Source: Chthonomonadaceae bacterium
GTDB lineage: Bacteria; Armatimonadota; Chthonomonadetes; Chthonomonadales; Chthonomonadaceae
Direction of reading: 5' to 3'
NCBI GenBank assembly: GCA_025355115.1
Contig: JANXLO010000108.1
Coordinates: 1 to 7,812, forward strand
Length of the DNA: 7,812 bases
Within the stretch, counting starts at the first letter, position 1. The number at the start of each line of letters is the position of its first letter. Below the pieces are notes generated by a model that was given only the letters and a program-made list of their open reading frames with translations, did not search any database and was not told the DNA's origin. Of the stretch, positions 1 through 5,991 are shown piece by piece. A program made the position numbers and the translations under genes.

Positions 1-252
1 TCGGGCAGGGTTTCAACGAACGGCGTGGAAAACTTCTGGTCGTTGCTTGACCGCTCTATTCACGGCACGTACATCAAACCAAAACCGCAGCACCTTTCCC
101 GGTATGTAGACGAGCAGGCTTTCCGGTTCAATCACCGAAGCGGAACGGATTTGACCCGGTTCCTGCAAACGGTCAAGCAGGTAGTAGGAAAAAGACTCAC
201 CTATGAGGAACTGACAACAAGCCATCTGGAAACATTGGAACCGAAAAAATGA
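1..252 (+). CDS. IS1595/ISXO2-type transposase, C-terminal part (5' end outside window)
   Basis: The last 83 residues of a DDE transposase are visible; the gene is open through the left edge. The stretch TNGVENFWSLLDRSIHGTY at residues 6-24, followed by the HLSRYVDEQAFRFNHR block, is the hallmark C-terminal region of ISXO2-like transposases (IS1595 family). Glu10 in the VENFWS motif corresponds to the last acidic residue of the catalytic triad by family knowledge. The enzyme would cut and join the ends of its own insertion sequence. The frame runs to a TGA at 250-252 without a stop, so the visible part looks intact; whether the whole gene is intact cannot be judged. Base composition is AT-richer than the helicase and later genes, in line with mobile DNA. 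Confidence 0.9.
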   Translation, partial: SGRVSTNGVENFWSLLDRSIHGTYIKPKPQHLSRYVDEQAFRFNHRSGTDLTRFLQTVKQVVGKRLTYEELTTSHLETLEPKK

Positions 253-284
253 ACAGGCGGGCAGGATAATGCTTTTAGCGAAGC

Positions 285-309
285 GAACTGCACACTATGG
301 GTGCAGTTC
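285..309 (+). repeat. Perfect 9-bp inverted repeat near the IS end
   Basis: GAACTGCAC (285-293) and GTGCAGTTC (301-309) are perfectly complementary around a 7-base loop. The hairpin sits between the transposase stop and the terminal repeat. No T run follows, so it is not a standard intrinsic terminator. It may stop or slow transcripts entering from outside, or fold as part of the element end; this is inference. Confidence 0.7.
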
Positions 310-322
310 TAAATAACGATTA

Positions 323-351
323 TTGACAGACCCTCGGAACAGATGTATACT
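323..351 (+). promoter_or_regulatory. Hybrid outward promoter across the IS right end
   Basis: A perfect -35 TTGACA (323-328) lies inside the IS terminal repeat. A -10 TATACT (346-351) lies in the flanking DNA, with a 17-bp spacer. The IS boundary at 333 falls inside the spacer, so the promoter exists only because the element inserted here. It points right, toward the genes at 428 and 871, with a predicted start near 358. Outward -35 boxes in IS ends that make hybrid promoters are known from several IS families. Confidence 0.75.
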
Positions 352-354
352 GTT
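338..354. promoter_or_regulatory. Operator-like dyad over the -10 box
   Basis: AACAG (338-342) and CTGTT (350-354) form an inverted repeat with a 7-bp centre, covering the TATACT -10 box. A protein bound here would block the hybrid promoter. The centre contains GTATAC (345-350), itself a palindrome. No regulator is visible in the window, and the match may be chance. Confidence 0.3.
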
Positions 355-385
355 ATTGGGTCTGTTGTCTTTCTAGGATAAGAGA

Positions 386-409
386 ATGCCAGTCCTTTTC
401 ACTGATTAG
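386..409 (+). other. Seven-codon leader ORF, or the old start of the 428 gene cut by an amber codon
   Basis: ATG at 386 has a well-placed AGGA (375-378, 7-base gap) and reads MPVLFTD before TAG at 407-409. It is in the same frame as the gene called at 428, with no other stop between them. Two readings fit. It may be a short leader peptide whose ribosomes reinitiate at TTG 428, 18 bases after the stop. Or 386 may have been the original start and TAG407 a nonsense change that removed 14 N-terminal codons. Confidence 0.35.
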
Positions 410-427
410 AACATAAAGGCTCTACTT

Positions 428-874
428 TTGGAACCCAAGGTTTTACCTGCTGACTACATCAGTAAAATGCAAATGAAACCAAAATCGGGCCATAAGGAAG
501 GCGAGATTGCTATAACAGGGAAAAATGGAAGTCAATTCACCCTGTTTCTACGACAGAGCGAATTCAATCCGCTCGATTTTTCGGTGATACTGGCTTTCAA
601 AATACCGAATAACAGCCAACCATTTCGCCTTTGTCGATACAATGGTTCTCATAGTCATCGCAACAAACTGGAGTCCGAAACCTTGCGAGGTTTCCATATA
701 CACAAGGCTACGGCACGTTATCAAGGATCTGGGTTAAGGGAAGATGCTTTTGCGGTAGTTACTACCAGATACAACGACATACATGGGGCTATTGATTGCA
801 TGCTGGCAGACTGCGCTTTCATATTGCCTCCAGACGCGCAAACTAGGTTTTTCGATGGGGAGTTCTCATCATGA
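428..874 (+). CDS. Uncharacterised 148-aa protein, first gene of the two-gene cassette
   Basis: I do not recognise a defined function. The start is TTG at 428, supported by AAAGG at 415-419 with an 8-base gap; ATG 467 and ATG 473 are weaker alternatives without such a site. The protein looks like a single compact alpha/beta domain without membrane segments. A central block reads [19 protein letters not shown], followed by [12 protein letters not shown] and a [10 protein letters not shown] helix. The conserved-looking RYNG, HSHRNK and FHIHKA elements are rich in His and Arg. This suggests a metal- or nucleic-acid-binding site, but that is inference. In layout it recalls small partner proteins, such as the DUF6978-type, that I recall being encoded beside DUF1828 genes; this is from memory and unverified. 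It shares a 4-base ATGA overlap with the next gene, implying translational coupling and a joint role. Transcription probably comes from the hybrid IS promoter at 323-351. Confidence 0.8.
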   Translation: MEPKVLPADYISKMQMKPKSGHKEGEIAITGKNGSQFTLFLRQSEFNPLDFSVILAFKIPNNSQPFRLCRYNGSHSHRNKLESETLRGFHIHKATARYQGSGLREDAFAVVTTRYNDIHGAIDCMLADCAFILPPDAQTRFFDGEFSS

Positions 875-1641
875 GTATCGACACAATAGCACGAGAGTTC
901 AAGCAAAAGGTTTGCGATACGCTTCAAATATTACCAGAGGGAATAGACCGCTATCGTATCGAAACGCCTTTCATGCTGGATGACGGTGATCTGCTGGGCG
1001 TTGTGTTGAAATGCGAACAGGGACGGTGGATGTTATCAGATGAAGGCAACACGTTCATGCGCCTTACCTATGATATAGACGAAAAGGATTTACGTCAAGG
1101 GAACCGAAACAAGGTCATCACGAATGCTCTGTCTGCATTTGATGTAGAAAATAGAGCGGGCGAACTCATATACAAAATACCCGACGAGCAGTACGGCGAT
1201 GCTCTATATAGCTATGTACAGGCGATTCTGAAAATCTCCGATGTTTCGTTGCTCTCACGTGAACAAGTTCGCAGCATGTTCAACGATGACTTGCGTACAA
1301 CGTTAGAAGGCATCGTTCCGCCTGGGAAACTTGTCCCAAACTGGTACGACCCCCTTCACGACCAGCAGAGGCAATATGTGGTAGATTATCGCATTGAAAC
1401 CGAACAACGGCCCATTTTTGTTTTTGGTCTACCAACCGACGATAAAGTTAAAGACGCAACCATCAGTCTCTACAAATTTGAAAAGTGGGGATTAACATTT
1501 CAAGCCGTCGGTATCTTCGAGAATCAAGAAGACATTGGACGTAAGCCTCTCGCCCAATTTAGCGATGTTTCTGACAAGCAGTTTTCAAGTCTGGCATCCG
1601 CAAAAGAGCGGTTTCCGCAATACCTGGCCGCTGCCGCTTAA
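871..1641 (+). CDS. DUF1828/DUF1829-domain protein, second gene of the cassette
   Basis: This 256-aa protein has the DUF1828 plus DUF1829 layout. Residues about 30-120 hold the DUF1828-like part, with [11 protein letters not shown], then [15 protein letters not shown]. Residues about 155-248 hold the DUF1829-like part, with [22 protein letters not shown] followed by a [15 protein letters not shown] stretch. No function is established that I can state. Families like this recur in accessory DNA and are sometimes suspected to belong to toxin-antitoxin or defence modules. The start ATG (871-873) overlaps the upstream stop in ATGA, so the two genes are probably coupled and their products may act together. 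No signal peptide or membrane helix is seen, so the protein is probably cytoplasmic. Base composition is AT-richer than in the genes past 1900, consistent with transfer. Two hairpins follow the stop. Confidence 0.85.
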   Translation: MSIDTIAREFKQKVCDTLQILPEGIDRYRIETPFMLDDGDLLGVVLKCEQGRWMLSDEGNTFMRLTYDIDEKDLRQGNRNKVITNALSAFDVENRAGELIYKIPDEQYGDALYSYVQAILKISDVSLLSREQVRSMFNDDLRTTLEGIVPPGKLVPNWYDPLHDQQRQYVVDYRIETEQRPIFVFGLPTDDKVKDATISLYKFEKWGLTFQAVGIFENQEDIGRKPLAQFSDVSDKQFSSLASAKERFPQYLAAAA

Positions 1642-1654
1642 ACAACCACTTAAC

Positions 1655-1685
1655 AGACAGCCCGACTAATCAAGTCGGGCTGTCT
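1655..1685. repeat. Perfect 13-bp stem-loop after the cassette
   Basis: AGACAGCCCGACT (1655-1667) and its exact complement (1673-1685) flank a 5-base loop, beginning 14 bases after the stop at 1641. The stem is strong and GC-rich, but no T run follows on the plus strand. It may halt the cassette transcript or protect its 3' end ahead of the true terminator at 1719-1758. Confidence 0.75.
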
Positions 1686-1718
1686 CCACATCACAGGTGC
1701 GTCAGGTATATCAATGCC

Positions 1719-1758
1719 AAAAAAAGCCAGCGTGCCTGAAAGGGGCCTGGCTTTTTTT
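1719..1758. terminator. Bidirectional intrinsic terminator between cassette and tRNA-Arg
   Basis: Seven A's plus GCCAG (1719-1730) pair perfectly with CTGGC plus seven T's (1747-1758). Read on the plus strand, the stem ends in a T run and would end the cassette transcript. Read on the minus strand it also ends in a T run, and would end the tRNA-Arg transcript three bases past the mature 3' end. Confidence 0.88.
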
Positions 1759-1760
1759 AA

Positions 1761-1833
1761 TGCGCCTGGAGGGATTCGGACCCCCGGCCCTCAGTTCCGA
1801 AGACTGATGCTCTATCCACTGAGCTACAGGCGC
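1761..1833 (-). tRNA. tRNA-Arg (anticodon UCG)
   Basis: The complement folds as a full cloverleaf. The acceptor stem is GCGCCTG/CAGGCGC and the D stem GCTC/GAGC. The anticodon stem TCAGT/ACTGA encloses the loop CTTCGGA, giving anticodon TCG, which reads CGA and other CGN codons. The T stem GGGGG/CCCTC has one G-T pair. Length is 73 with A as discriminator base (1761); no CCA is encoded, so it must be added enzymatically. The T loop reads TCCGAAT, with C where T55 is usual, a deviation worth checking. Its 3' end faces the AT-rich region on the left. Confidence 0.95.
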
Positions 1834-1844
1834 GCGACAGCCAC

Positions 1845-1873
1845 ATTGTAACGGTTTTTCCGCTTATTGTCAA
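1845..1873 (-). promoter_or_regulatory. Promoter of tRNA-Arg
   Basis: On the minus strand TTGACA (1868-1873) and TACAAT (1845-1850) are separated by exactly 17 bp. The predicted start, near 1838, is about five bases before the tRNA 5' end at 1833. A near-consensus site like this is what a tRNA gene is expected to have. Confidence 0.85.
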
Positions 1874-1881
1874 GGCGAAAT

Positions 1882-1907
1882 CCCCGACGTAGTAGGGACG
1901 TCTGGGG
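1882..1907 (-). terminator. Possible terminator of the helicase gene
   Basis: CCCCGACGT (1882-1890) pairs with ACGTCTGGGG (1898-1907), with one bulged base and a 7-base loop, 12 bases past the helicase stop. On the minus strand only a short TTT follows, so termination may be weak. The hairpin separates the helicase from the tRNA promoter. Confidence 0.5.
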
Positions 1908-1918
1908 CATTCTGAAGG

Positions 1919-3901
1919 CTAAATTTCCATGAAGAGGCCGCCGAACGCCTCTGCGGTTTTGGGGTCGGCAGTCAGGTCGTTTGCGTCGACCTCCTCGTCG
2001 CTTTCAGCCATGAGGGCGTGAGAGCTCAGGTTCATGCCGGTGAGAAAACGAGAGGGGGCGAGCGTCGTCTCGTTCCAGCTATCGGGCGTTGAGAGGAAGA
2101 GAAGGTCGCGGGCGCGGGTGGCGATGACGTAGGCGATGCGCCGCTCCTCCGCGATGTCCTCGGCTTTCCGATGCGGCAATAGATCCTCCGACCAGCCTAT
2201 GGCGAAAATGACGCGCCACTCAAGGCCTTTCGCGGAATGCCCCGTCGCCAGGGTCACTTCGTCCGCCTGTCGCCGCTTTTTGGCTCGCTCCGCCTTGCGC
2301 CGCGCCGCCTCGTCCCGCACCTTCTGCACTGCGGCAAGGTAGTCGGCGATTGTGGGATAGTGGGCCGCGGCAGCCTGCATCCGCTGAATGTTCTGGATGC
2401 GGTCGTTGTCCCGGTCATCACCGGAATCCCGGCGGAGCCAGCCGTCGAAATCAGTCACGCGCCGGATAATCTTCACCGCTTCGCCCGCGTGAGCGATCGT
2501 TTTCAACTGAGACTCGATGCTTGCCAACTCGCCCTGCAAAGCTCTCAAGGCGCGATGCGTCTTTAAGTCCGCGGAGTAGAAATCAGGCAAAATGTCCCAG
2601 ATTCGCCGCCCGCGCACCTCGGCGTGATTGCGCAGATGCGAGCCCGTCATGCGGTTCAGTTTACGGTTCGGGACGTTCATGAGCGCCAGAAACCACTCGT
2701 CCGGGCAGGCCTGCGCTCCCTCTGCCTGACCCTGTGCAGCGGGAGGCGTTCCCGCGAAAAAATTGAGATAGGCGAGCAGACCCTGTACTTCTTTGCGGGC
2801 GTAGAAATCGCCGTCCTCGCGCATTGTATAGGGAATTTCAAGTGCCGCGAAGTTGCGCTCCAGGGCCTCACTCTGTGCATTGGCCCGGTACAGCACAGCG
2901 ATCTCCTGATATTTGACGCCGCGCTTCACCAGATTCAAGATCTCCTCGCCCACCGCTAGCGCCTCGACGTCCGCATCCGCGTAGCGCTGCCAGACGACAG
3001 GCTCTCCCTCCGGACGGGTGGGGGTGAAGGCGAGTGCGCGCCGCTCCGTGTCCTGTCGGATGAGGCTATCCGCGAAGGTGAGAATGGAGCGGGTGCAGCG
3101 ATAGTTTTCACGCAGTTCGAAGACCTGTGTGCGGGGATGCGCGGCGAAGCGCTGAAACGTCTGTGTGTCCGCGCCTCGAAACCCGTACAGCGACTGGTCG
3201 AGATCACCGACGAGCATCAAGTTCTTGTGCTCCTGCGCAATCGCGAACGCAACGATGTACTGCGGCGAGTTCATGTCCTGGCACTCGTCCACGACGATAT
3301 GGGAGTAGCGAGCGGCTATTCGGAGCCGCACGGAATCGTCTTTTTTGAAAAGCGCCGAGACGTCCAGGATCAGGTCGTCGAACTCACGAATGTCCTTCTC
3401 GGCCTTCGCCTTCTCGAACGCCCGCCAGGCTTTCGTGAAATCCCTATCCTCCGAGGAGCCGTCGTGCCTGTACGCCTCCGCGGTGACGCCTGTGTTCTTC
3501 GTGTAGGAGAGGCGCGAAAGGAAGCCGCCCACTCCGCCCTCGAGTTCGGCGGCCTGCGCTGTCTCCGCGAGGCTCCGCCGCAGGAACTCATCCGTGAGAA
3601 GCGCGAACTTCAGGCCCTCGCCACGCAAGATCTGAAGGCAGAGCGCATGCATGGTGGTGACATGGACATTGGCGAGCGTTGTCTTCACGAGAATCTGCCC
3701 AATCCGTAGCTTCATCTCCTGCGTGGCGTCATTGGTGAAGGTCGTGACGAGCACTTTTCGGCCCTTCTCCGCCATCCGGGCCGCCCGCAGCGTAACAACT
3801 CGCGTCTTGCCGCTGCCGGGGCCTGCATAGACGGCAGCAGGCCCCTCCTCGAACAGCACTGCCGCCCGCTGATTGCCACTTAAATCTTCCCAGCTTGCCA
3901 A
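1919..3901 (-). CDS. UvrD/Rep-family superfamily 1 DNA helicase
   Basis: This 660-aa ATP-driven 3'-5' DNA helicase belongs to the UvrD/Rep/PcrA group, whose members act in repair and in clearing replication blocks. Visible motifs in order are the Q motif (LSGNQRAAV, 7-15), Walker A AGPGSGKT (26-33), motif Ia TTFTNDATQEM (53-63), motif II DECQD (205-209), motif III GDLDQSLYGFRGA (232-244), motif IV RENYRC (264-269), motif V ATGHSAKGLEW (552-562) and motif VI ERRIAYVIATRARD (586-599). All key residues are present, so it should be active. It lacks the C-terminal tail region of long UvrD proteins and is near the length of E. coli Rep. Motif V reads GHSAKGLEW, not the usual HxAKGLEF form, so it is not a close copy of housekeeping UvrD or PcrA. 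Start: TTG at 3901, with AGGAG (3908-3912) 6 bases upstream. Confidence 0.95.
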   Translation of the reverse strand: MASWEDLSGNQRAAVLFEEGPAAVYAGPGSGKTRVVTLRAARMAEKGRKVLVTTFTNDATQEMKLRIGQILVKTTLANVHVTTMHALCLQILRGEGLKFALLTDEFLRRSLAETAQAAELEGGVGGFLSRLSYTKNTGVTAEAYRHDGSSEDRDFTKAWRAFEKAKAEKDIREFDDLILDVSALFKKDDSVRLRIAARYSHIVVDECQDMNSPQYIVAFAIAQEHKNLMLVGDLDQSLYGFRGADTQTFQRFAAHPRTQVFELRENYRCTRSILTFADSLIRQDTERRALAFTPTRPEGEPVVWQRYADADVEALAVGEEILNLVKRGVKYQEIAVLYRANAQSEALERNFAALEIPYTMREDGDFYARKEVQGLLAYLNFFAGTPPAAQGQAEGAQACPDEWFLALMNVPNRKLNRMTGSHLRNHAEVRGRRIWDILPDFYSADLKTHRALRALQGELASIESQLKTIAHAGEAVKIIRRVTDFDGWLRRDSGDDRDNDRIQNIQRMQAAAAHYPTIADYLAAVQKVRDEAARRKAERAKKRRQADEVTLATGHSAKGLEWRVIFAIGWSEDLLPHRKAEDIAEERRIAYVIATRARDLLFLSTPDSWNETTLAPSRFLTGMNLSSHALMAESDEEVDANDLTADPKTAEAFGGLFMEI

Positions 3902-3913
3902 CCGTCACTCCTA

Positions 3914-3942
3914 ATCATAAATCGGTGGTATGAATAAATCAA
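3914..3942 (-). promoter_or_regulatory. Possible promoter of the helicase gene
   Basis: On the minus strand TTGATT (3937-3942) and TATGAT (3914-3919) are 17 bp apart. The predicted start would fall at or beside the Shine-Dalgarno site, leaving a very short leader, which weakens the call. It lies back to back with the DinB-like gene's promoter. Confidence 0.4.
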
Positions 3943-3946
3943 GAGA

Positions 3947-3975
3947 TTGCATTCAGGTCGCCTGCGTGCTATAAT
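3947..3975 (+). promoter_or_regulatory. Promoter of the DinB-like gene
   Basis: TTGCAT (3947-3952) and a perfect TATAAT (3970-3975) are separated by 17 bp, about 65 bases before the ATG at 4040. The spacing and the exact -10 make this a strong vegetative-type promoter. Confidence 0.75.
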
Positions 3976-4039
3976 ACCCCGACGCAGTTCTACTGTAAAT
4001 TGATGATTTGAATCTCTGTGCACCCAAGGAGCGAGCGAC

Positions 4040-4525
4040 ATGGCATTCACATTCGACGATCTCATCGAGGGACTACGTGAGTCCCGAAGCAACTTTCACA
4101 AGCACCTGGGTGGCCTGCGTGATGATCAGTGGGACTGGAAACCGTACCCTGAGTGCAAGTCCATCCGGGAGACGCTCATTCATCTCGTTGTGGACGACCG
4201 CGCCGGGATGTCTGCCCTCGAAACCAGCGCGGAGCCCGATTACGAAGCTCTCGTCAATGCGGCGGTCGCGGACGCAGGAACTGATCTTGCCCAGCTTCAG
4301 GCTCTGGTGGCCGATTCCTTCACGCAGCTACTGACCATGCTTCAAACCAAATATTCTAGTCTGCCTCTCGACACCGAGGTCAGCGTCTTCGGCCATCCCA
4401 AAAAGCTCGGCGCTGCGGTCCCCTTCTTCTCGAGCGAGGACTACTATCATGCGGGCCAAGTCGCCTTTATCCGCATGGCGTCCGATCCTACCTGGAACTA
4501 CTATGCGCAGATATACGGCATGTAG
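4040..4525 (+). CDS. DinB/YfiT-like four-helix-bundle protein
   Basis: This 161-aa soluble protein has the DinB-like layout: an N-terminal helix ending in KPYPECKSIRETLIHLVVDDR, and a C-terminal helix with EDYYHAGQVAFIRM. Family members bind a divalent metal through three side chains. Here His48 and His137 fit two ligands. The position of the third, usually His, is Glu133 (E-x-x-x-H), which could still bind metal. Some relatives are thiol-dependent transferases; the substrate here is unknown. Start ATG 4040 has AAGGAG (4026-4031) with an 8-base gap. It stands alone between a divergent helicase gene and a convergent gene. The name DinB does not imply a role in DNA damage. Confidence 0.82.
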   Translation: MAFTFDDLIEGLRESRSNFHKHLGGLRDDQWDWKPYPECKSIRETLIHLVVDDRAGMSALETSAEPDYEALVNAAVADAGTDLAQLQALVADSFTQLLTMLQTKYSSLPLDTEVSVFGHPKKLGAAVPFFSSEDYYHAGQVAFIRMASDPTWNYYAQIYGM

Positions 4526-4546
4526 CTTCGACTCACCGGCCCATGG

Positions 4547-4571
4547 GAGAGACGCCCTGCGGCGTCCTCTC
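4547..4571. terminator. Hairpin between convergent genes
   Basis: GAGAGACGCC (4547-4556) pairs with GGCGTCCTCTC (4561-4571), with one bulged C and a 4-base loop. It lies in the short gap after the DinB-like gene and touches the stop codon of the opposite gene. Only a weak TCTTTC follows on the plus strand, so it is a candidate terminator for the plus-strand gene. Confidence 0.5.
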
Positions 4572-5529
4572 AGGGTCTTTCGACGACGCTGACGCGAAGC
4601 TCGTGCGCTCCGTCCGCTCGAGCGATTTCGTAGTAGTAGAAAAGCTCCCGGCCCACGGAGAGCACATCCACGAAGCGCAGGCATCCTGTGGCATGTGGAG
4701 AAAAGAGGGCTGGGTGATCCGGTGTGAGGGAGTAGTACGTGCGCAGGTCGAAAGTCTGCGCCAGCCCTGTCCGCTCCTCATAGTTCTCGGCGGCGGACGC
4801 GCTTCCGTCGTAGAAGGCGAGCCAGCCGCCCGTGTCCAGAGGAACCAGGGCGCCCACGCGCCGGCAGTGACTATCCCATGCGGGACTTTGTCGTGACGCA
4901 GGGGAAGTCAGGGCGGTCGGAGTCGCATCCCCCATCCACTGGAAATGACGTCCGTCTCCGCTCATGGCTACCCCGGTGCGGTAGAATGGCGTTCCTGTCT
5001 CGGTCGCCTCCGTCGCGTAGGTAGCGAGCAGGTAGAACATACGTCCGATCAGGAAGACGTTCGGGTCCTTCATGCGGATCGCGCCGTGTTCTTCCGGGAT
5101 CAGCAGCGTCTGCATAGTGGTTACATCGAAGCGGTCCGGCTCGTCGGCCTCCACCACACCGATTCGCCACCTGCCGTCCGCCGGGTAGACGAAGCAAAGA
5201 TAGAGCAGCCAGCGTCCGTCGAGGCCCCTTATGAGGGTCGCGCGCTCTAGCGAGAGAGCGTCGAGTGAAGTCTTCGGCAATGCCCATATATCGTTGAAGG
5301 CGATGCCGTTGTCGCTAGCCGCGATTCGCAGCTCAACGCCGCGCCCCAGCTCTCGTGGCTGCCGTTGCCGATAGACAAGATAGAAAGTGTTGCTCAATGA
5401 GTCGAATGTCGCCCCCGGCGCGCCAGCCCACCAGCCAGGCCCATCCCCAAGAGGAGCGCGCACGAGATTGCTCATTTCAGAGTCGAACAACGGGATAGTC
5501 CCGAAAGTTTTGCCTGTCTCACCTGCCAA
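4570..5529 (-). CDS. Glycoside-hydrolase-like five-bladed beta-propeller protein (GH43/32/130-like)
   Basis: This 319-aa protein is built of repeated beta-strand blades with the signatures of the GH32/43/68/130 fold. Examples are WWAGAPGATFDSLSNTFYLVYR (33-54), a VELRIAASDNGIAF blade (65-78), an ERATLIRGLDGRWLLY blade (95-110), then MKDPNVF (153-159). The KDP element at 154-156 resembles the middle Asp motif of GH32/43 enzymes. Substrate cannot be told, and catalytic residues were not all located, so it may be a non-catalytic propeller. No signal peptide is visible, so it is probably cytoplasmic. A longer reading from TTG 5544 is possible, but that codon lies at the edge of a perfect AGGAGG (5536-5541). 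This site instead serves TTG 5529, 6 bases away, so I use 5529. Confidence 0.72.
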   Translation of the reverse strand: MAGETGKTFGTIPLFDSEMSNLVRAPLGDGPGWWAGAPGATFDSLSNTFYLVYRQRQPRELGRGVELRIAASDNGIAFNDIWALPKTSLDALSLERATLIRGLDGRWLLYLCFVYPADGRWRIGVVEADEPDRFDVTTMQTLLIPEEHGAIRMKDPNVFLIGRMFYLLATYATEATETGTPFYRTGVAMSGDGRHFQWMGDATPTALTSPASRQSPAWDSHCRRVGALVPLDTGGWLAFYDGSASAAENYEERTGLAQTFDLRTYYSLTPDHPALFSPHATGCLRFVDVLSVGRELFYYYEIARADGAHELRVSVVERP

Positions 5530-5568
5530 TTGTCGCCTCCTCAACTACTCTGTGACTCTGTCTTGACC

Positions 5569-5590
5569 TATCATCGTGATAATTTTCACA
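5569..5590. promoter_or_regulatory. Overlapping palindromes, possible regulator sites
   Basis: TATCA-TCG-TGATA (5569-5581) is a perfect dyad. It overlaps CGTGA-N6-TCACA (5575-5590), which matches the CRP/FNR-type consensus at all but one base. Both lie about 20-40 bp upstream of the sigma-54 -24 element and between divergent genes, so they could bind a regulator of either. The regulator is unknown. Confidence 0.35.
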
Positions 5591-5610
5591 GTCCGGGAAC
5601 ATTTTCTAAG

Positions 5611-5627
5611 TTGGCACAGTTATTGCA
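5611..5627 (+). promoter_or_regulatory. Sigma-54 (-24/-12) promoter
   Basis: TTGGCAC (5611-5617), five bases, then TTGCA (5623-5627) fits the sigma-54 consensus. The invariant GG (5613-5614) and GC (5625-5626) are separated by exactly 10 bp. It points at the small gene starting at 5695, with a predicted start near 5638. Such promoters need an activator ATPase bound upstream. A TATAAA at 5631 has no well-spaced -35, so a sigma-70 reading is poorer. Whether the host has sigma-54 cannot be seen here. Confidence 0.65.
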
Positions 5628-5694
5628 TAGTATAAAACTGTTTAGACGCGGTTCCGATGCGGGAATCGACTTACAGCCCAAGGAGAAAACTGCA

Positions 5695-5991
5695 ATGTCG
5701 AATTTCACCATCCCCACTGCCACGACGGTCGCCACAGTCCGCCCCTGTCCATTCCATCAGGCCAGCTTGCTTGCAACTTCAATCAGCCACGATGGCAGCG
5801 AAGGCTCCGCGATCGCAGCATTGCACCGCTGCATGCTTCATGCTGGAAAGCTCGGCCCGGACGGCAAAGCCATCACTCCGGACGACTGCACGGCAGATCG
5901 ACAGATCAGTTGCCAATCTCATCGCCGCTTGCGCTTTGCCCGACTTCTTGCGCAGCCGCTGCCACAGGCTTCCTCCGCAGTCGCTAGCTGA
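5695..5991 (+). CDS. Small 98-aa protein with three CxxH motifs, unrecognised
   Basis: I recognise no family. The call rests on its setting. It has AAGGAG (5680-5685) 9 bases before ATG 5695, a sigma-54-type promoter upstream, and a strong intrinsic terminator just after its stop. Three CxxH motifs are evenly spaced: CPFH (18-21), CMLH (46-49) and CQSH (73-76); a further Cys lies at 65. This could be a metal-binding site, but none is the CxxCH of c-type haem proteins. The middle reads LHAGKLGPDGKAITPDDC. The N-terminus is Thr-rich, without a clear signal peptide, and the C-terminal third is Arg-rich, then Ala/Ser-rich. An overlapping longer frame (5657-6163) lacks such support and looks low-complexity. 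The gene converges on the J-domain gene. Confidence 0.6.
   Translation: MSNFTIPTATTVATVRPCPFHQASLLATSISHDGSEGSAIAALHRCMLHAGKLGPDGKAITPDDCTADRQISCQSHRRLRFARLLAQPLPQASSAVAS

Larger units (their letters stand above)
1..333 (+). mobile_element. Right end of an IS1595-family insertion sequence
   Basis: The element enters from the left edge with the transposase C-terminus and appears to end at about 333. Downstream of the transposase stop lies a terminal stretch (about 311-333) ending ATTGACAGACCC. Its complement begins GGGTCTGTCAAT, resembling the ends I associate with IS1595-type elements. The exact end is inferred, because the left inverted repeat is outside the window. IS1595-family elements are known to duplicate 8 bp of target, so the expected duplication copy is TCGGAACA (334-341). 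The same octamer should precede the left end if the boundary is right. Confidence 0.65.

Noticed and set aside
1731..1775. Possible att repeat: GTGCCTGAAAGGGG resembling the tRNA 3' end GCGCCTGGAGGG
   Set aside because: The match is short and imperfect, and part of it lies inside the terminator loop. It is not enough for an attachment site.
3137..3709. 190-codon plus-strand frame
   Set aside because: It lies wholly inside the helicase gene on the opposite strand, whose motifs are unmistakable. Its protein is Arg/Leu-rich without domain features.
5631..5636. TATAAA as a sigma-70 -10 box
   Set aside because: No -35 is found at a usual spacing (TTGGCA is only 14 bp away), while the sigma-54 spacing is exact.
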